A stretch of DNA of 31,208 nucleotides from positions 1-31,208 of the forward strand of contig JBFKQC010000047.1 in NCBI GenBank assembly GCA_041627895.1, given 5' to 3'. Below, one piece after another: positions 22,952 through 30,736 of this stretch. This DNA comes from JBFKQC01 sp041627895 (GTDB taxonomy: Bacteria; Pseudomonadota; Alphaproteobacteria; Rhodobacterales; Rhodobacteraceae). Numbering within the stretch: the first letter of the stretch is position 1; each line of letters starts with the position of its first letter. Below the pieces are notes generated by a model that did no database searches, was not told where the DNA came from, and saw nothing but the letters and a program-made list of their open reading frames with translations. The position numbers and the translations under genes are program-made.

Positions 22952-23896
22952 TCAGGATCGCGGTGCCGCGGCCCGGCGCAGGCGGTCGTTGATCGCGCGG
23001 CCGAGCCCGCGGTCGGGGATCGGCGAGACGGCGATCTGCGCGTCGCCAGCGGCGTCGAGGGCATGGAGGTGGTGAAAGAGATTGGCCGCCGCCTCGACCA
23101 GGTCGCCCGAGCGCGAAAGGTTCAGGTCGGCGGCGACTTCGCCGAAGCCCAGAAGGCGCTCGCCCGGCGCGGCGCGGCTGGCGTTCAGGCGCAGCCCGGA
23201 GCGCGGCGCATAATGCGAGGCAAGCTGGCCCGGCGCGGTGATCGTGCCCGCGGATTCGGGCCGCGCGAGCGGTTGGCAAAGGCAGTCCTCGATGGCTTCG
23301 GCCGGCAGGCCGCCGGGGCGCAGCAGCACTGGCCTGGGCGACGTGGCGACGATGGTCGATTCGACGCCGACCCGGCAGGGGCCGGCGTCGAGCACCGCCT
23401 CGATCCGGCCGCCGAGCCCGGCCAGCACATGCGCGGGCTCGGTCGGGCTGATCCGGCCGGAGGGATTGGCCGAAGGCGCGGCCACGGGGCGTCCGACCAG
23501 CCGCAGGAGCGCCTGCGCCAGCGGGTGGTCGGGCACGCGGACGGCGACGGTGTCAAGCCCCGCGGTGACGAGCGGCGCGATGCCGGCCGAGGACCGCAGC
23601 GGCAGCACCAGCGTCAGCGCGCCGGGCCAGAAGGCACCGGCCAGGCGTTCTGCCGCCGGGTCGAATGTGGCGATGTCCCGCGCGGCGCCGGGGTCGGGAA
23701 GGTGCACGATCAGCGGGTTGAAGACTGGCCGGCCCTTGGCCTCGAAGATGCGCGCGACGGCACGATCGTCGGTGGCGTCGGCGCCGAGGCCGTAGACGGT
23801 TTCGGTCGGGAACGCCACCAGCCCGCCGGCGCGCAGGATCGCGGCCGCCCGGGCGACGCCGGCATCGTCGGCGGGAAGGGTCTCGGTCTCGGGCAT
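22952..23896 (-). CDS. L-threonylcarbamoyladenylate synthase (Sua5/YwlC)
   Basis: This enzyme makes threonylcarbamoyl-AMP from Thr, bicarbonate and ATP for the t6A37 modification of tRNA. The 314-aa protein has the YrdC fold with GGLVAFPTETVYGLGADAT (about 24-42), KGRPVFNPLIVHL (Lys54) and PSANPSGRISPT (about 138-149), followed by a linker with APGQLASHYAPRS and a C-terminal Sua5 domain. It is therefore the long Sua5 form, not the short TsaC. The start at 23896 precedes the conserved core; an upstream ATG at 23938 is possible. It is divergent from the acyl-CoA dehydrogenase. Confidence 0.94.
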   Translation of the reverse strand: MPETETLPADDAGVARAAAILRAGGLVAFPTETVYGLGADATDDRAVARIFEAKGRPVFNPLIVHLPDPGAARDIATFDPAAERLAGAFWPGALTLVLPLRSSAGIAPLVTAGLDTVAVRVPDHPLAQALLRLVGRPVAAPSANPSGRISPTEPAHVLAGLGGRIEAVLDAGPCRVGVESTIVATSPRPVLLRPGGLPAEAIEDCLCQPLARPESAGTITAPGQLASHYAPRSGLRLNASRAAPGERLLGFGEVAADLNLSRSGDLVEAAANLFHHLHALDAAGDAQIAVSPIPDRGLGRAINDRLRRAAAPRS

Positions 23897-23957
23897 CGGC
23901 GGATTGACGTGGCGTCCTTGCTGCGGCGTCAGGGGCATGCGTGCTACTGAGGGACGG

Positions 23958-23986
23958 GTGATATCCCGCGGAACGCCCCCTGCCAA
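23958..23986 (-). promoter_or_regulatory. promoter of the Sua5 gene
   Basis: On the minus strand TTGGCA (23986-23981) and TATCAC (23963-23958) are 17 bases apart, matching the consensus at 5 and 4 of 6 positions. It lies only about 20 bases from the opposite gene's start, so the two promoters must interleave. Confidence 0.5.
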
Positions 23987-24007
23987 GCCACCGCAAGGAG
24001 ATGCACG

Positions 24008-25723
24008 ATGCCGTATCGCGCCCCGGTTGCCGAATTCCGGTTCCTGTTCGACCACGTGGTGGGGCTGGGCGACGTCACCGCAACAGACCGCTTCGCCGAG
24101 GCCGATGCGGCGACGGTGGACGCGATCCTGTCCGAGGCGGGGCGGCTCTGCGAAGAGGTGCTGGCCCCGTTGCAGCGCAACGGCGATCTGCATCCCGCAA
24201 GGCTGGAAAACGGGGTCGTGCGCACCTCGCCCGGATTCGCCGAGGGATACAGGGCGATTGCCGAGGGCGGCTGGGTCTCGACCTCGGCCGATCCCGAATA
24301 CGGCGGCATGGGGTTGCCGATCACGGTCACGACGGCGGTCAACGAGATGATGTCGTCGGCCTGCCTGGCGCTGCAACTCAACCCGCTGATGACCCAGGGC
24401 CAGATCGAGGCGCTGGAACACCACGCGTCGGACGAGATCAGGGCGCTGTATCTTCCCAAGCTGGTCAGCGGCGAGTGGTGCGGCACGATGAACCTGACCG
24501 AGCCGCAGGCGGGTTCGGACGTGGGCGCGTTGCGGACCAGGGCAGAGCCGAACGGCGACGGGTCCTATGCGATCACCGGGCAGAAGATATTCATCTCGTG
24601 GGGCGACAACGACTTTGCCGGGAATGTCTGCCACCTGGTGCTGGCGCGGCTGCCGGACGGGGTGCCCGGGACCAAGGGCATCTCGCTGTTCCTGGTGCCG
24701 AAGCGGATACCGGATGCGGACGGCGAACCGGGGGTGGCGAATGGCGTCAGGGTGGTGTCGCTGGAACACAAGCTGGGCCTGCATGGATCGCCGACCGCGG
24801 TGATGGAATATGACGGCGCCACGGGCTGGCTGATCGGGCGGGAACACGGCGGCATGGCGGCGATGTTCACGATGATGAACAACGCCCGTCTCGGCGTCGG
24901 TGTGCAGGGGATCGGCAGCGCCGAGGGCGCCTGGCAGCACGCGCTGGCCTTCGCGCAGGAACGCCGGCAGGGCCGCTCGCCGGTCGAGGGCGGGACCGGC
25001 ACGATCATGGACCATGCCGACGTCCGGCGGATGCTGATGACGATGAAGGCGGAAACCGCCGCTGCGCGAGCGATCGCGCTGGCAAACGCCGTGGCGATCG
25101 ACCTGGGCCACGCCACCGGCGACGCCGACTGGACCGCGCGTGCCGCGCTGCTGACGCCGATCACCAAGGCCTACGGCACCGAGACCGGCATCGCCGTGGC
25201 CGAACTGGGCATCCAGATCCATGGCGGCATGGGCTATATCGAAGAGACCGGCGCGGCGCAGTATTTCCGCGATGCCCGGGTGACGGCGATCTACGAGGGT
25301 ACCAACGGCATTCAGGCGATGGACCTGGTGGGCCGCAAGATGACGGACGGGGGCGAGGCGGCGTATCGGCTGCTGGACGAGGTCGAGGCGGGCGCCGAGG
25401 CGGCGCGGGGGGCATTGCCGGACCTGGCGCAGGCGGTATGGGGTGCCGCCGAGACGCTGCGCGAGACGACGGAATGGCTGGTGTCACAGGAACTGAACGA
25501 CCGCTTTGCAGGCGCGGTGCCGTACCTGCGCGCCTTCGCCCGGGTGCTGGGGGCGCATTTCTTGCTGAAGGCGGCGCTGGCCGGGGGTGGCGCGGGCGCC
25601 CGTACCGCGCTGGCGCGGTTCCACATAGCCCGGCTGCTGCCGGAGCATGCCGCGCATTGCGCCCATGTGCGCGAAGGCGCCGCAGGGCTTTACGAACTGA
25701 CACCAGAGGATTTCGCGGCGTGA
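24008..25723 (+). CDS. acyl-CoA dehydrogenase, DmdC-like
   Basis: A 571-aa FAD enzyme that forms a 2,3-double bond in an acyl-CoA. It has an N-terminal extension, NLTEPQAGSDVGALRT (flavin/substrate binding), QIHGGMGYIEE, the catalytic base in AIYEGTNGIQAMDLVGRK (Glu430) and a C-terminal helical extension of about 120 residues. This long layout is shared with DmdC (methylmercaptopropionyl-CoA dehydrogenase) and other long-form dehydrogenases, but motif reading alone cannot prove the DMSP pathway; dmdA, dmdB and dmdD are not here. AAGGAG precedes the start by 6 bases. The stop overlaps the next gene (TGATG). Confidence 0.92.
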   Translation: MPYRAPVAEFRFLFDHVVGLGDVTATDRFAEADAATVDAILSEAGRLCEEVLAPLQRNGDLHPARLENGVVRTSPGFAEGYRAIAEGGWVSTSADPEYGGMGLPITVTTAVNEMMSSACLALQLNPLMTQGQIEALEHHASDEIRALYLPKLVSGEWCGTMNLTEPQAGSDVGALRTRAEPNGDGSYAITGQKIFISWGDNDFAGNVCHLVLARLPDGVPGTKGISLFLVPKRIPDADGEPGVANGVRVVSLEHKLGLHGSPTAVMEYDGATGWLIGREHGGMAAMFTMMNNARLGVGVQGIGSAEGAWQHALAFAQERRQGRSPVEGGTGTIMDHADVRRMLMTMKAETAAARAIALANAVAIDLGHATGDADWTARAALLTPITKAYGTETGIAVAELGIQIHGGMGYIEETGAAQYFRDARVTAIYEGTNGIQAMDLVGRKMTDGGEAAYRLLDEVEAGAEAARGALPDLAQAVWGAAETLRETTEWLVSQELNDRFAGAVPYLRAFARVLGAHFLLKAALAGGGAGARTALARFHIARLLPEHAAHCAHVREGAAGLYELTPEDFAA

Positions 25724-26763
25724 TGGACGGCGCCCATGCGCCGCTGAGCTATCCCTTCGCCGAACCGCCGCGCGAGGGCGAGGCGGTCGAGGTCGCCGAC
25801 GGCGTGCTGTGGATGCGGCTGCCGTTGCCGATGAAGCTGGATCACGTCAACGTCTATGCGCTGGACGATGGCGACGGCTGGGCACTGATCGACACCGGCA
25901 TGGCCAGCCGCCGTAGCCGCGCGATCTGGCATTCGCTCTTGGATGGGCCGCTCAGGGGCAAGCCGGTGCGCCGCCTGCTGGTGACGCATCACCACCCGGA
26001 CCATATCGGGCTGGCGGGCTGGTTCCAGACCGAGCACGGGGCCGAACTGATCACCACGCGCACCGCCTGGCTGATGGCGCGCATGCTGGTGCTGGACGAA
26101 CAGGCGCGGCCCACCTCCGAGACGCTGGCCTATTGGCGAAGCGCCGGCATGGACCCGGCGTTATACGCGCGCCGCGCCGCCGAGCGGCCGTTCAACTTCG
26201 CCGACATGGTGGCGCCGCTGCCGCTGGGGTTCCGGCGGATCGGCGAAGGCGACGCGATCCACCTGGGCGGGCGGCTTTGGGACGTGCGCATCGGCAACGG
26301 CCACGCGCCGGAACACGCGACGCTCTGGTCGCGCGAGGGCGACCTTGTGATCGGGGGCGACCAACTGTTGGCTTCTATTTCGCCCAATCTCGGCGTCTAC
26401 GCCACCGAGCCCGAGGCCGATCCGGTGGGCGAATGGCTGGAATCCTGCGAGCGGTTGCGCACATTCGCGCGCGACGGCCAGCTTGTGCTGCCCGGGCACA
26501 AGCTGCCCTTTGCCGGCTTGCCGGTGCGGATGCGGCAACTGATCGACAACCACCACGGCGCGCTCGAACGGCTGCGGCGCGTGCTGGCACAGCCGAAGAC
26601 GGCGGCCGAGTGCTTCGGGACGCTGTTTATGCGCGAGATCGCCGAGGGCGAGTACGGGCTTGCGCTGGTCGAGGCGGTGGCGCACCTGAACCACCTCTAC
26701 CGGCAGGGCGCGATCACCCGCCAGCGCCGCGACGACGGCGCCTGGCTCTGGCGCGCCGGGTGA
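25723..26763 (+). CDS. MBL-fold metallo-hydrolase
   Basis: A 346-aa metallo-beta-lactamase-fold hydrolase. Zinc ligands are seen in THHHPDHIG (HHHPDH at 89-94), GNGHAPEHATLW, VIGGDQLL and LPGHKLPFAG. A C-terminal segment of about 80 residues looks like the winged-helix extension common in this group (LACTB2-like). The ATG overlaps the acyl-CoA dehydrogenase stop by one base, so the two are translationally coupled. This suggests a role in the same acyl-CoA or thioester route, for example as a thioester hydrolase, but the substrate is unknown. Confidence 0.9.
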   Translation: MDGAHAPLSYPFAEPPREGEAVEVADGVLWMRLPLPMKLDHVNVYALDDGDGWALIDTGMASRRSRAIWHSLLDGPLRGKPVRRLLVTHHHPDHIGLAGWFQTEHGAELITTRTAWLMARMLVLDEQARPTSETLAYWRSAGMDPALYARRAAERPFNFADMVAPLPLGFRRIGEGDAIHLGGRLWDVRIGNGHAPEHATLWSREGDLVIGGDQLLASISPNLGVYATEPEADPVGEWLESCERLRTFARDGQLVLPGHKLPFAGLPVRMRQLIDNHHGALERLRRVLAQPKTAAECFGTLFMREIAEGEYGLALVEAVAHLNHLYRQGAITRQRRDDGAWLWRAG

Positions 26764-26871
26764 TGTCCGCAAAGGGCCGGTGGCCAGGCGACGCGTAACC
26801 GAGCCTCTTGTGAATATCGTGCGGGCCGGGACGCCGAGGCGCGAGTATCCCCGCAAGATGAAGCGAAGTGG

Positions 26872-27075
26872 TCAGACCCGCGTTTCGATGCGCAGGTAGA
26901 GGCGCCGCAGGATGCGGCTGGCGGTGCGTTCGCAAAGCGCCGGAACCAGCGCGTGCAGGGCGGCGGCGAGACCGGCGACGATCAGCCAGAAGGAGAAGCC
27001 GGCGGCGAAGCGCAAATGCTCGCCATAGCTTTCGTCGACGGCGGCGGGGTGGTCCAGGAACAGGGTGCGGATCAT
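26872..27075 (-). CDS. DUF6356-like small membrane protein
   Basis: A 67-aa protein, MIRTLFLDHPAAVDESYGEH then LRFAAGFSFWLIVAGLAAAL, HALVPALCERTASRILRRLY. The HP-x(4)-ESYxEH opening and the helix ending in HALxP match what I know of DUF6356, a family of unknown function in alphaproteobacteria. GGAG lies nine bases before the ATG. It is divergent from an Lrp/AsnC regulator, which may control it. Confidence 0.82.
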   Translation of the reverse strand: MIRTLFLDHPAAVDESYGEHLRFAAGFSFWLIVAGLAAALHALVPALCERTASRILRRLYLRIETRV

Positions 27076-27094
27076 GGCGCGTCTCCTTCGGGTT

Positions 27095-27154
27095 CGGAAT
27101 TCCGCGAGGTATATGCCGGCCGGCCCGATACGCCGTCTCAATTCCGGCTGGAAT
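27095..27154. promoter_or_regulatory. palindromes in the Lrp divergent gap
   Basis: CGGAATTCCG (27095-27104) is a perfect palindrome, and ATTCC-GGCT-GGAAT (27141-27154) is an inverted repeat sharing the GGAAT core. Lrp-family proteins bind such imperfect palindromes, often in their own promoter, so these are candidate operators. No clear -35/-10 pair was found. Confidence 0.35.
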
Positions 27155-27183
27155 CCGAAGTTATTTTGGGACATCATCTCAAG

Positions 27184-27657
27184 ATGCCCGACGAACTCGA
27201 TACATTCGACATCCGTATCCTGGGCGAACTGCAACGTGACGCCACACTCGCCATGGACGCCCTCGCCGAGCGGGTGCACCTGTCGCGCAATGCCTGCTGG
27301 CGGCGGATCAAGCGGCTCGAGGCCGAAGGCGTGATCCGCGGCCGGGTGGTGCTGCTTGATCCCGCGCGGCTTGGCTGCGGACTGACCGCGATCGTGCTGA
27401 TCCGCGCCAGCGCGCACGATCCCGACTGGATGGCGCGGTTCGACCGTGCCGTGCGCCTGATGCCCGAAATCGTAGGCGCGCACCGGATGACCGGCGAGCT
27501 GGATTACCTTCTGAAGGTCCGGGTGGCCGACGTCGCGGCCTATGACGCCTTCTACAAGGACCTGATCCGCCGGGTCCCGGTTCTGGATATCTCGGCCAGT
27601 TTCGTTATGGAGGATATCAAGGAGACGACGGCGCTGCCGCTGCCCGATCCAGGCTGA
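27184..27657 (+). CDS. Lrp/AsnC family transcriptional regulator
   Basis: A 157-aa regulator with an N-terminal helix-turn-helix (LDTFDIRILGELQRDATLAM, ALAERVHLSRNACWRRIKRL, about 5-50) and a C-terminal ligand-binding RAM/AsnC domain (TGELDYLLKVRVADVAAYDA). Lrp-family proteins sense amino acids and often regulate a divergent neighbour. The ATG at 27184 is preceded by a weak site only. Eighteen bases separate its stop from the next gene, so the two are probably one transcript. The effector is not predictable. Confidence 0.94.
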   Translation: MPDELDTFDIRILGELQRDATLAMDALAERVHLSRNACWRRIKRLEAEGVIRGRVVLLDPARLGCGLTAIVLIRASAHDPDWMARFDRAVRLMPEIVGAHRMTGELDYLLKVRVADVAAYDAFYKDLIRRVPVLDISASFVMEDIKETTALPLPDPG

Positions 27658-27675
27658 ACCCAAGGAGCGCCGCCG

Positions 27676-28149
27676 ATGCCCGACGAAGTGTCCGACGAGA
27701 TCCAGACCACCGCCGAGGCCCACGAGGCGCAGGCGATGCCGCGCGCCCATGTCGTGCACGCCGATCCGGACGCGCCCTGCACACCAGAGCACGCGCCGCT
27801 GCCGCCGGCGATCGCGCGCAAGCCGGTGGCGCAGAAAAGCCCGGCGGAATGGGCCTATGAGCGGCTGATCCTCTACATCCGGAACTTCGAGGAACAGCTC
27901 GACAACGAGCACGAGATCGCGATGGGTTTCACCGGGGCCCAGGCGGGGGTGATCCGGATCGAGGGGATCGGCTATTTCGACCCCGATATCGTGACCTTCT
28001 ACGGCTCGGACCCTGAGGGCACGAAGACCCAGTTGATCCAGCACGTGAGCCAACTGAACGTGCTGTTGCGCGCGCTGCCCAAGCAGGTGGCGAACGACGC
28101 GCCGCGGCGTATCGGCTTCCGGCTGGCGGCCGATCTGGAAGATGGCTGA
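27676..28149 (+). CDS. DUF6173-like protein
   Basis: A 157-aa soluble protein. The first 50 residues are acidic and probably disordered; the rest has SPAEWAYERLILYIRNFEEQ, LDNEHEIAMGFTGAQAGVIR, IEGIGYFDPDIVTFYGSDPE and a C-terminal RRIGFRLAADLEDG. This resembles DUF6173, a Rhodobacterales-enriched family of unknown function; the assignment is from memory. AAGGAG ten bases upstream supports the start. It follows the Lrp gene by 18 bases. Confidence 0.8.
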   Translation: MPDEVSDEIQTTAEAHEAQAMPRAHVVHADPDAPCTPEHAPLPPAIARKPVAQKSPAEWAYERLILYIRNFEEQLDNEHEIAMGFTGAQAGVIRIEGIGYFDPDIVTFYGSDPEGTKTQLIQHVSQLNVLLRALPKQVANDAPRRIGFRLAADLEDG

Positions 28150-28167
28150 CCTGCGCCGATCGACCGC

Positions 28168-28196
28168 GTGACAGCCCGGAATGAATCGACTAGAAG
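28168..28196 (+). promoter_or_regulatory. candidate promoter of the cytochrome oxidase subunit IV gene
   Basis: GTGACA (28168-28173) and TAGAAG (28191-28196) are 17 bases apart, matching 5 and 4 of 6 consensus positions, 34 bases before the start codon. Confidence 0.45.
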
Positions 28197-28229
28197 CGGC
28201 GCAACGCAAGACGAAGGAAGGTTTGGGAT

Positions 28230-28364
28230 ATGGCCGAGTACAAGCATGGCGAGATGGACGTCACCGAGCATGAGAAGACCTTTGCCGGCTTCGTCCGCTT
28301 CGTGACCTGGGCCGTGGTGATCATCTTCCTGGTGCTGATCTTTCTGGGGTTCGTCAACGCCTGA
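28230..28364 (+). CDS. aa3-type cytochrome c oxidase subunit IV
   Basis: A 44-aa protein with a polar head (MAEYKHGEMDVTEHEKTFAG) and one membrane helix (TWAVVIIFLVLIFLGFV). The head-helix pattern and the MDVxEHEKTFxGF motif are those of the small bacterial aa3 oxidase subunit IV (COX4_pro_2). The catalytic subunits are not nearby, as is usual. AAGGAAGG about eight bases before the ATG sets the start. Confidence 0.92.
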   Translation: MAEYKHGEMDVTEHEKTFAGFVRFVTWAVVIIFLVLIFLGFVNA

Positions 28365-28396
28365 GCGAACCGGGTCGCGGGTCGATGGGGGTGCGC

Positions 28397-28990
28397 ATGC
28401 GGGTGCTGATCCTTGCCTTCGTGTTGCCGTTGGCGTTGGCAGCCTGCGGGGCCGAGCCGGTCTGGGCGCCCGACGACGCCGTGCAGCGCGCGATCTACCG
28501 CCACGACGCGCCGCCCTCGATCACGGTGATCACGGTGGTCTCGAACCGTGACGGCAGCGGCGGGCATTCGTCGCTGTTGATCAACGGCTCGCAGCGGCTG
28601 ATCTTCGATCCGGCCGGCACCTGGCACCATCCGCAGATACCGGAACGCAACGACGTGCATTTCGGGATGAAGGATGCCGCGGTCGATTTCTACATCGACT
28701 ACCACGCGCGCGAGACCTTCCACGTGGTCAGCCAGGAAATCCCGGTCTCGGCCGAGGTGGCCGAAGCCGCGCTGCGCCGGGCGCAGGAATATGGCGCGGT
28801 GCCCAAGGCGCAGTGTACGCGCGCGAACACCGATATCCTGGCCGGACTTCCGGGGTTCGAGGACGTGCCGCGGACGTACTATCCGGTGAAGCTGATGAAA
28901 TACGTGGACACGCTGCCGGGGGTAAAGCGCAGCGTGGTGTATGACGATTCGCCCGCGAACAACGGCAAGATCGTGGCGCCCAGGCTCTGA
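28397..28990 (+). CDS. lipoprotein with possible papain-like fold
   Basis: A 197-aa lipoprotein: the signal ends in LALAAC (lipobox, Cys17), so it is anchored to a membrane from the periplasmic side. The mature part has GGHSSLLINGSQRLIFDPAG (His57) and KAQCTRANTDILAG (Cys140), a His-before-Cys order like permuted NlpC/P60 (papain-like) proteins. That resemblance is an inference from motif spacing only. The start at 28397 has GGGGG five bases upstream; an ATG at 28385 is the alternative. It follows the oxidase subunit IV gene by 32 bases and ends at a strong terminator. Confidence 0.78.
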   Translation: MRVLILAFVLPLALAACGAEPVWAPDDAVQRAIYRHDAPPSITVITVVSNRDGSGGHSSLLINGSQRLIFDPAGTWHHPQIPERNDVHFGMKDAAVDFYIDYHARETFHVVSQEIPVSAEVAEAALRRAQEYGAVPKAQCTRANTDILAGLPGFEDVPRTYYPVKLMKYVDTLPGVKRSVVYDDSPANNGKIVAPRL

Positions 28991-28994
28991 CGGG

Positions 28995-29018
28995 GCACCC
29001 ACCCGGTGCGGGGTTTTT
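28995..29018 (+). terminator. rho-independent terminator of the oxidase IV/lipoprotein unit
   Basis: GCACC (28995-28999) pairs with GGTGC (29005-29009), followed by GGGG and five T. It begins 4 bases after the lipoprotein stop. The stem is short but the T-run is clear. Confidence 0.6.
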
Positions 29019-29033
29019 CGCGATGCGCGCCGG

Positions 29034-29061
29034 CGCGTCCGGTTGCGACATGCCGGACGCG
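29034..29061. terminator. hairpin facing the end of the 29077-30096 gene
   Basis: CGCGTCCGG (29034-29042) pairs with CCGGACGCG (29053-29061) around a 10-nt loop, 15 bases past the stop of the minus-strand gene. No T-run follows on that strand. Confidence 0.4.
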
Positions 29062-29076
29062 GACCAGTTGCGCGGA

Positions 29077-30096
29077 TCAGGTGAAGGTGCCCGTCACCCG
29101 CCCGAGCAGCATGAAGGCGCGCGCCGTGCGGGTGTCGCTGAGCGCGACGATGTCGGCGTCGCTGGCTGCCGCCTCGAATTCGGCGAAGATACGGTCGAAG
29201 CGGCGCAGGAAATGGTGCACCGCGTCGCGGAACACCGGGTCCTGGCGCATCCGCCCCGAGGTCAGCGCCAGGCACGACCGGTCGCGGATTCCGCCGAGAC
29301 CGGCAATCGCCCGGCCGCGCTCTCCCTTGGCGAACTTGCGCCAGATCTCGGGCCGCGCGCGGTCGGGGCGCAGGTCGTCCATGTAGATGCCGTCCTGGCT
29401 GAGCATGGTCAGCACGTCCTGGCTGGCCTGCACCAACTGCGCGGTGCGCCGGTCCTGCAATGCGCGGCGGAGTGCGCGGAAGCCCTCCTTGTCCTTGGCA
29501 TTTTCGGGAAAGTTCAGCGCGCGGATGAAATCGGGAATGTTGACCGGCGCGGCCAGGTCCTCGGCAGGCGTGCCGAGCGCCAGCCTGCCCTGTTCCTCGG
29601 GTTCCGCGGCGCGGGGCACTGCCGGCGCGTCCGACCCGGGCACGGCGGGCCGGGCTTCGGGGCGGATCGACGTGAATGTGGCGATCGCGTTTTCGGTCTT
29701 GCGCTGCGCGGCTGCGATCTCGTCGAGCTTGCGTTCGACCGAGGGCTTCATCGCGCCGCCGGCCTGCTGGGCCTGCACGTAGCTTTGGCGCATCGCGTCG
29801 ATGGCCGCCTGCAGGCGCGACGATTCCTCGCGCATGATCCGGCTGGACCGCGCCGCGGCCGCGGCGACCCAGATCATCGCCACGGGCATGAAGATCGCCA
29901 GAAGCGTCATCACGAAACGCATCGTGTCGAGCGGCGTGTCGGACCTGCCCGTAACCAGAAAGAACAGGCCCACGAGGGCGACCCAGACGATCGACAGCGC
30001 AACGGCGATCACCTCGGTCGGGGTGATTCGCGGCGGGCTTTCGGAACGCTGGTAGATGCCGAGGTCGATCGGCGGCTGTTTGTCTGGCTCTGCCAT
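29077..30096 (-). CDS. two-helix membrane protein with coiled coil, unknown function
   Basis: A 339-aa protein with two membrane helices (VIAVALSIVWVALVGLFFLV, about 29-48, and FVMTLLAIFMPVAMIWVAAA, about 61-80), a coiled coil (about 84-140), a Pro/Ala linker and a C-terminal helical domain of about 150 residues (NIPDFIRALNFPENAKDKEG onward). I believe it is a Rhodobacteraceae-conserved family, but I cannot name a function. Helix-coil-domain layout suggests an inner-membrane scaffold. It lies 41 bases downstream of greA's stop on the same strand, so may be co-transcribed with greA. Confidence 0.82.
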   Translation of the reverse strand: MAEPDKQPPIDLGIYQRSESPPRITPTEVIAVALSIVWVALVGLFFLVTGRSDTPLDTMRFVMTLLAIFMPVAMIWVAAAAARSSRIMREESSRLQAAIDAMRQSYVQAQQAGGAMKPSVERKLDEIAAAQRKTENAIATFTSIRPEARPAVPGSDAPAVPRAAEPEEQGRLALGTPAEDLAAPVNIPDFIRALNFPENAKDKEGFRALRRALQDRRTAQLVQASQDVLTMLSQDGIYMDDLRPDRARPEIWRKFAKGERGRAIAGLGGIRDRSCLALTSGRMRQDPVFRDAVHHFLRRFDRIFAEFEAAASDADIVALSDTRTARAFMLLGRVTGTFT

Positions 30097-30137
30097 TCTG
30101 TCTTGCTGCCCTCGGGGCGCGGGGATGCCGCCCGACC

Positions 30138-30608
30138 CTAGATATAGTCGATGCTCAGGACCTCATAGCCCTTTTCGCCGCCCGGCGTGCGGACCTCGAC
30201 CGAGTCGCCTTCTTCCTTGCCGATCAGCGCCCGGGCCAGCGGCGAGGCGATGTTCAGCTTGCCGTTCTCGATGTCCGCCTCGGGCTCGCCGACGATCTGG
30301 AAGGTCCGTTCCTCGTCGGTGTCCTCGTCGACCAGACGCACGGTCGCGCCGAACTTGATCGGTCCGTTCAGCCGTGCGGGGTCGATCACCTCGGCGCGGG
30401 ACAGGATCGCCTCGAGCTCCTTGACCCGGCCCTCGATGAAGCCCTGCTTTTCACGCGCGGCGTGGTATTCGGCGTTCTCGCTCAGATCGCCGTGCTCGCG
30501 CGCTTCGGCGATGGCGCGGATCACCGCCGGGCGCTCGACGGACTTGAGCGTCTTCAGTTCCTCGCTCAGCGCGGTGTGGCCCGCGCGGGTCAGGGGGATC
30601 TTGTCCAT
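30138..30608 (-). CDS. greA: transcription elongation factor GreA
   Basis: GreA rescues backtracked RNA polymerase by stimulating transcript cleavage. The 156-aa protein has the N-terminal coiled coil with the tip motif EHGDLSENAEYHAAREKQGF (acidic residues intact) and the C-terminal FKBP-like domain (GEPEADIENGKLNIASPLAR, ALIGKEEGDSVEV). The ATG at 30608 begins the conserved MDKIPLTRAG; a GTG five codons upstream (VKVGQ) is less likely. An intrinsic terminator ends only 20 bases before the ATG. Confidence 0.96.
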   Translation of the reverse strand: MDKIPLTRAGHTALSEELKTLKSVERPAVIRAIAEAREHGDLSENAEYHAAREKQGFIEGRVKELEAILSRAEVIDPARLNGPIKFGATVRLVDEDTDEERTFQIVGEPEADIENGKLNIASPLARALIGKEEGDSVEVRTPGGEKGYEVLSIDYI

Positions 30609-30628
30609 CTGTCCGACTTTCACCAAGC

Positions 30629-30658
30629 AAAAGCGCCCGGCGCTTGCGCGCCGGACGG
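30629..30658 (-). terminator. intrinsic terminator upstream of greA
   Basis: On the minus strand CCGGCGC (30654-30648), loop GCAA, GCGCCGG (30643-30637), extendable by a few pairs, is followed by GCGC and TTTTGCTT. It lies after the VOC gene stop (30737) and ends 20 bases before the greA ATG. It either ends the VOC transcript or sits in the greA leader as an attenuator. Confidence 0.65.
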
Positions 30659-30736
30659 TCAGCCCGAGTCCTGCCCGATTCCAACCCGGGATTGCAAGGG
30701 GCAGTGTCGGCGCCGGTGAAAAGCCGCCTCCTGCGG

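Noticed and set aside
23897..25222. N-terminal extension of the Sua5 frame antisense to the acyl-CoA dehydrogenase
   Set aside because: The added sequence is a shadow of the dehydrogenase gene. The YrdC domain starts after 23896.
24008..26763. DMSP demethylation (dmd) cluster
   Set aside because: Only a DmdC-like dehydrogenase is present. dmdA, dmdB and dmdD are absent and the neighbour is an MBL hydrolase, so the pathway is not supported.
26764..26871. Gap between the MBL gene and the DUF6356-like gene, including an 11-codon ATG frame overlapping the MBL stop
   Set aside because: Too short to support and without features. No terminator with a T-run was found in the gap.
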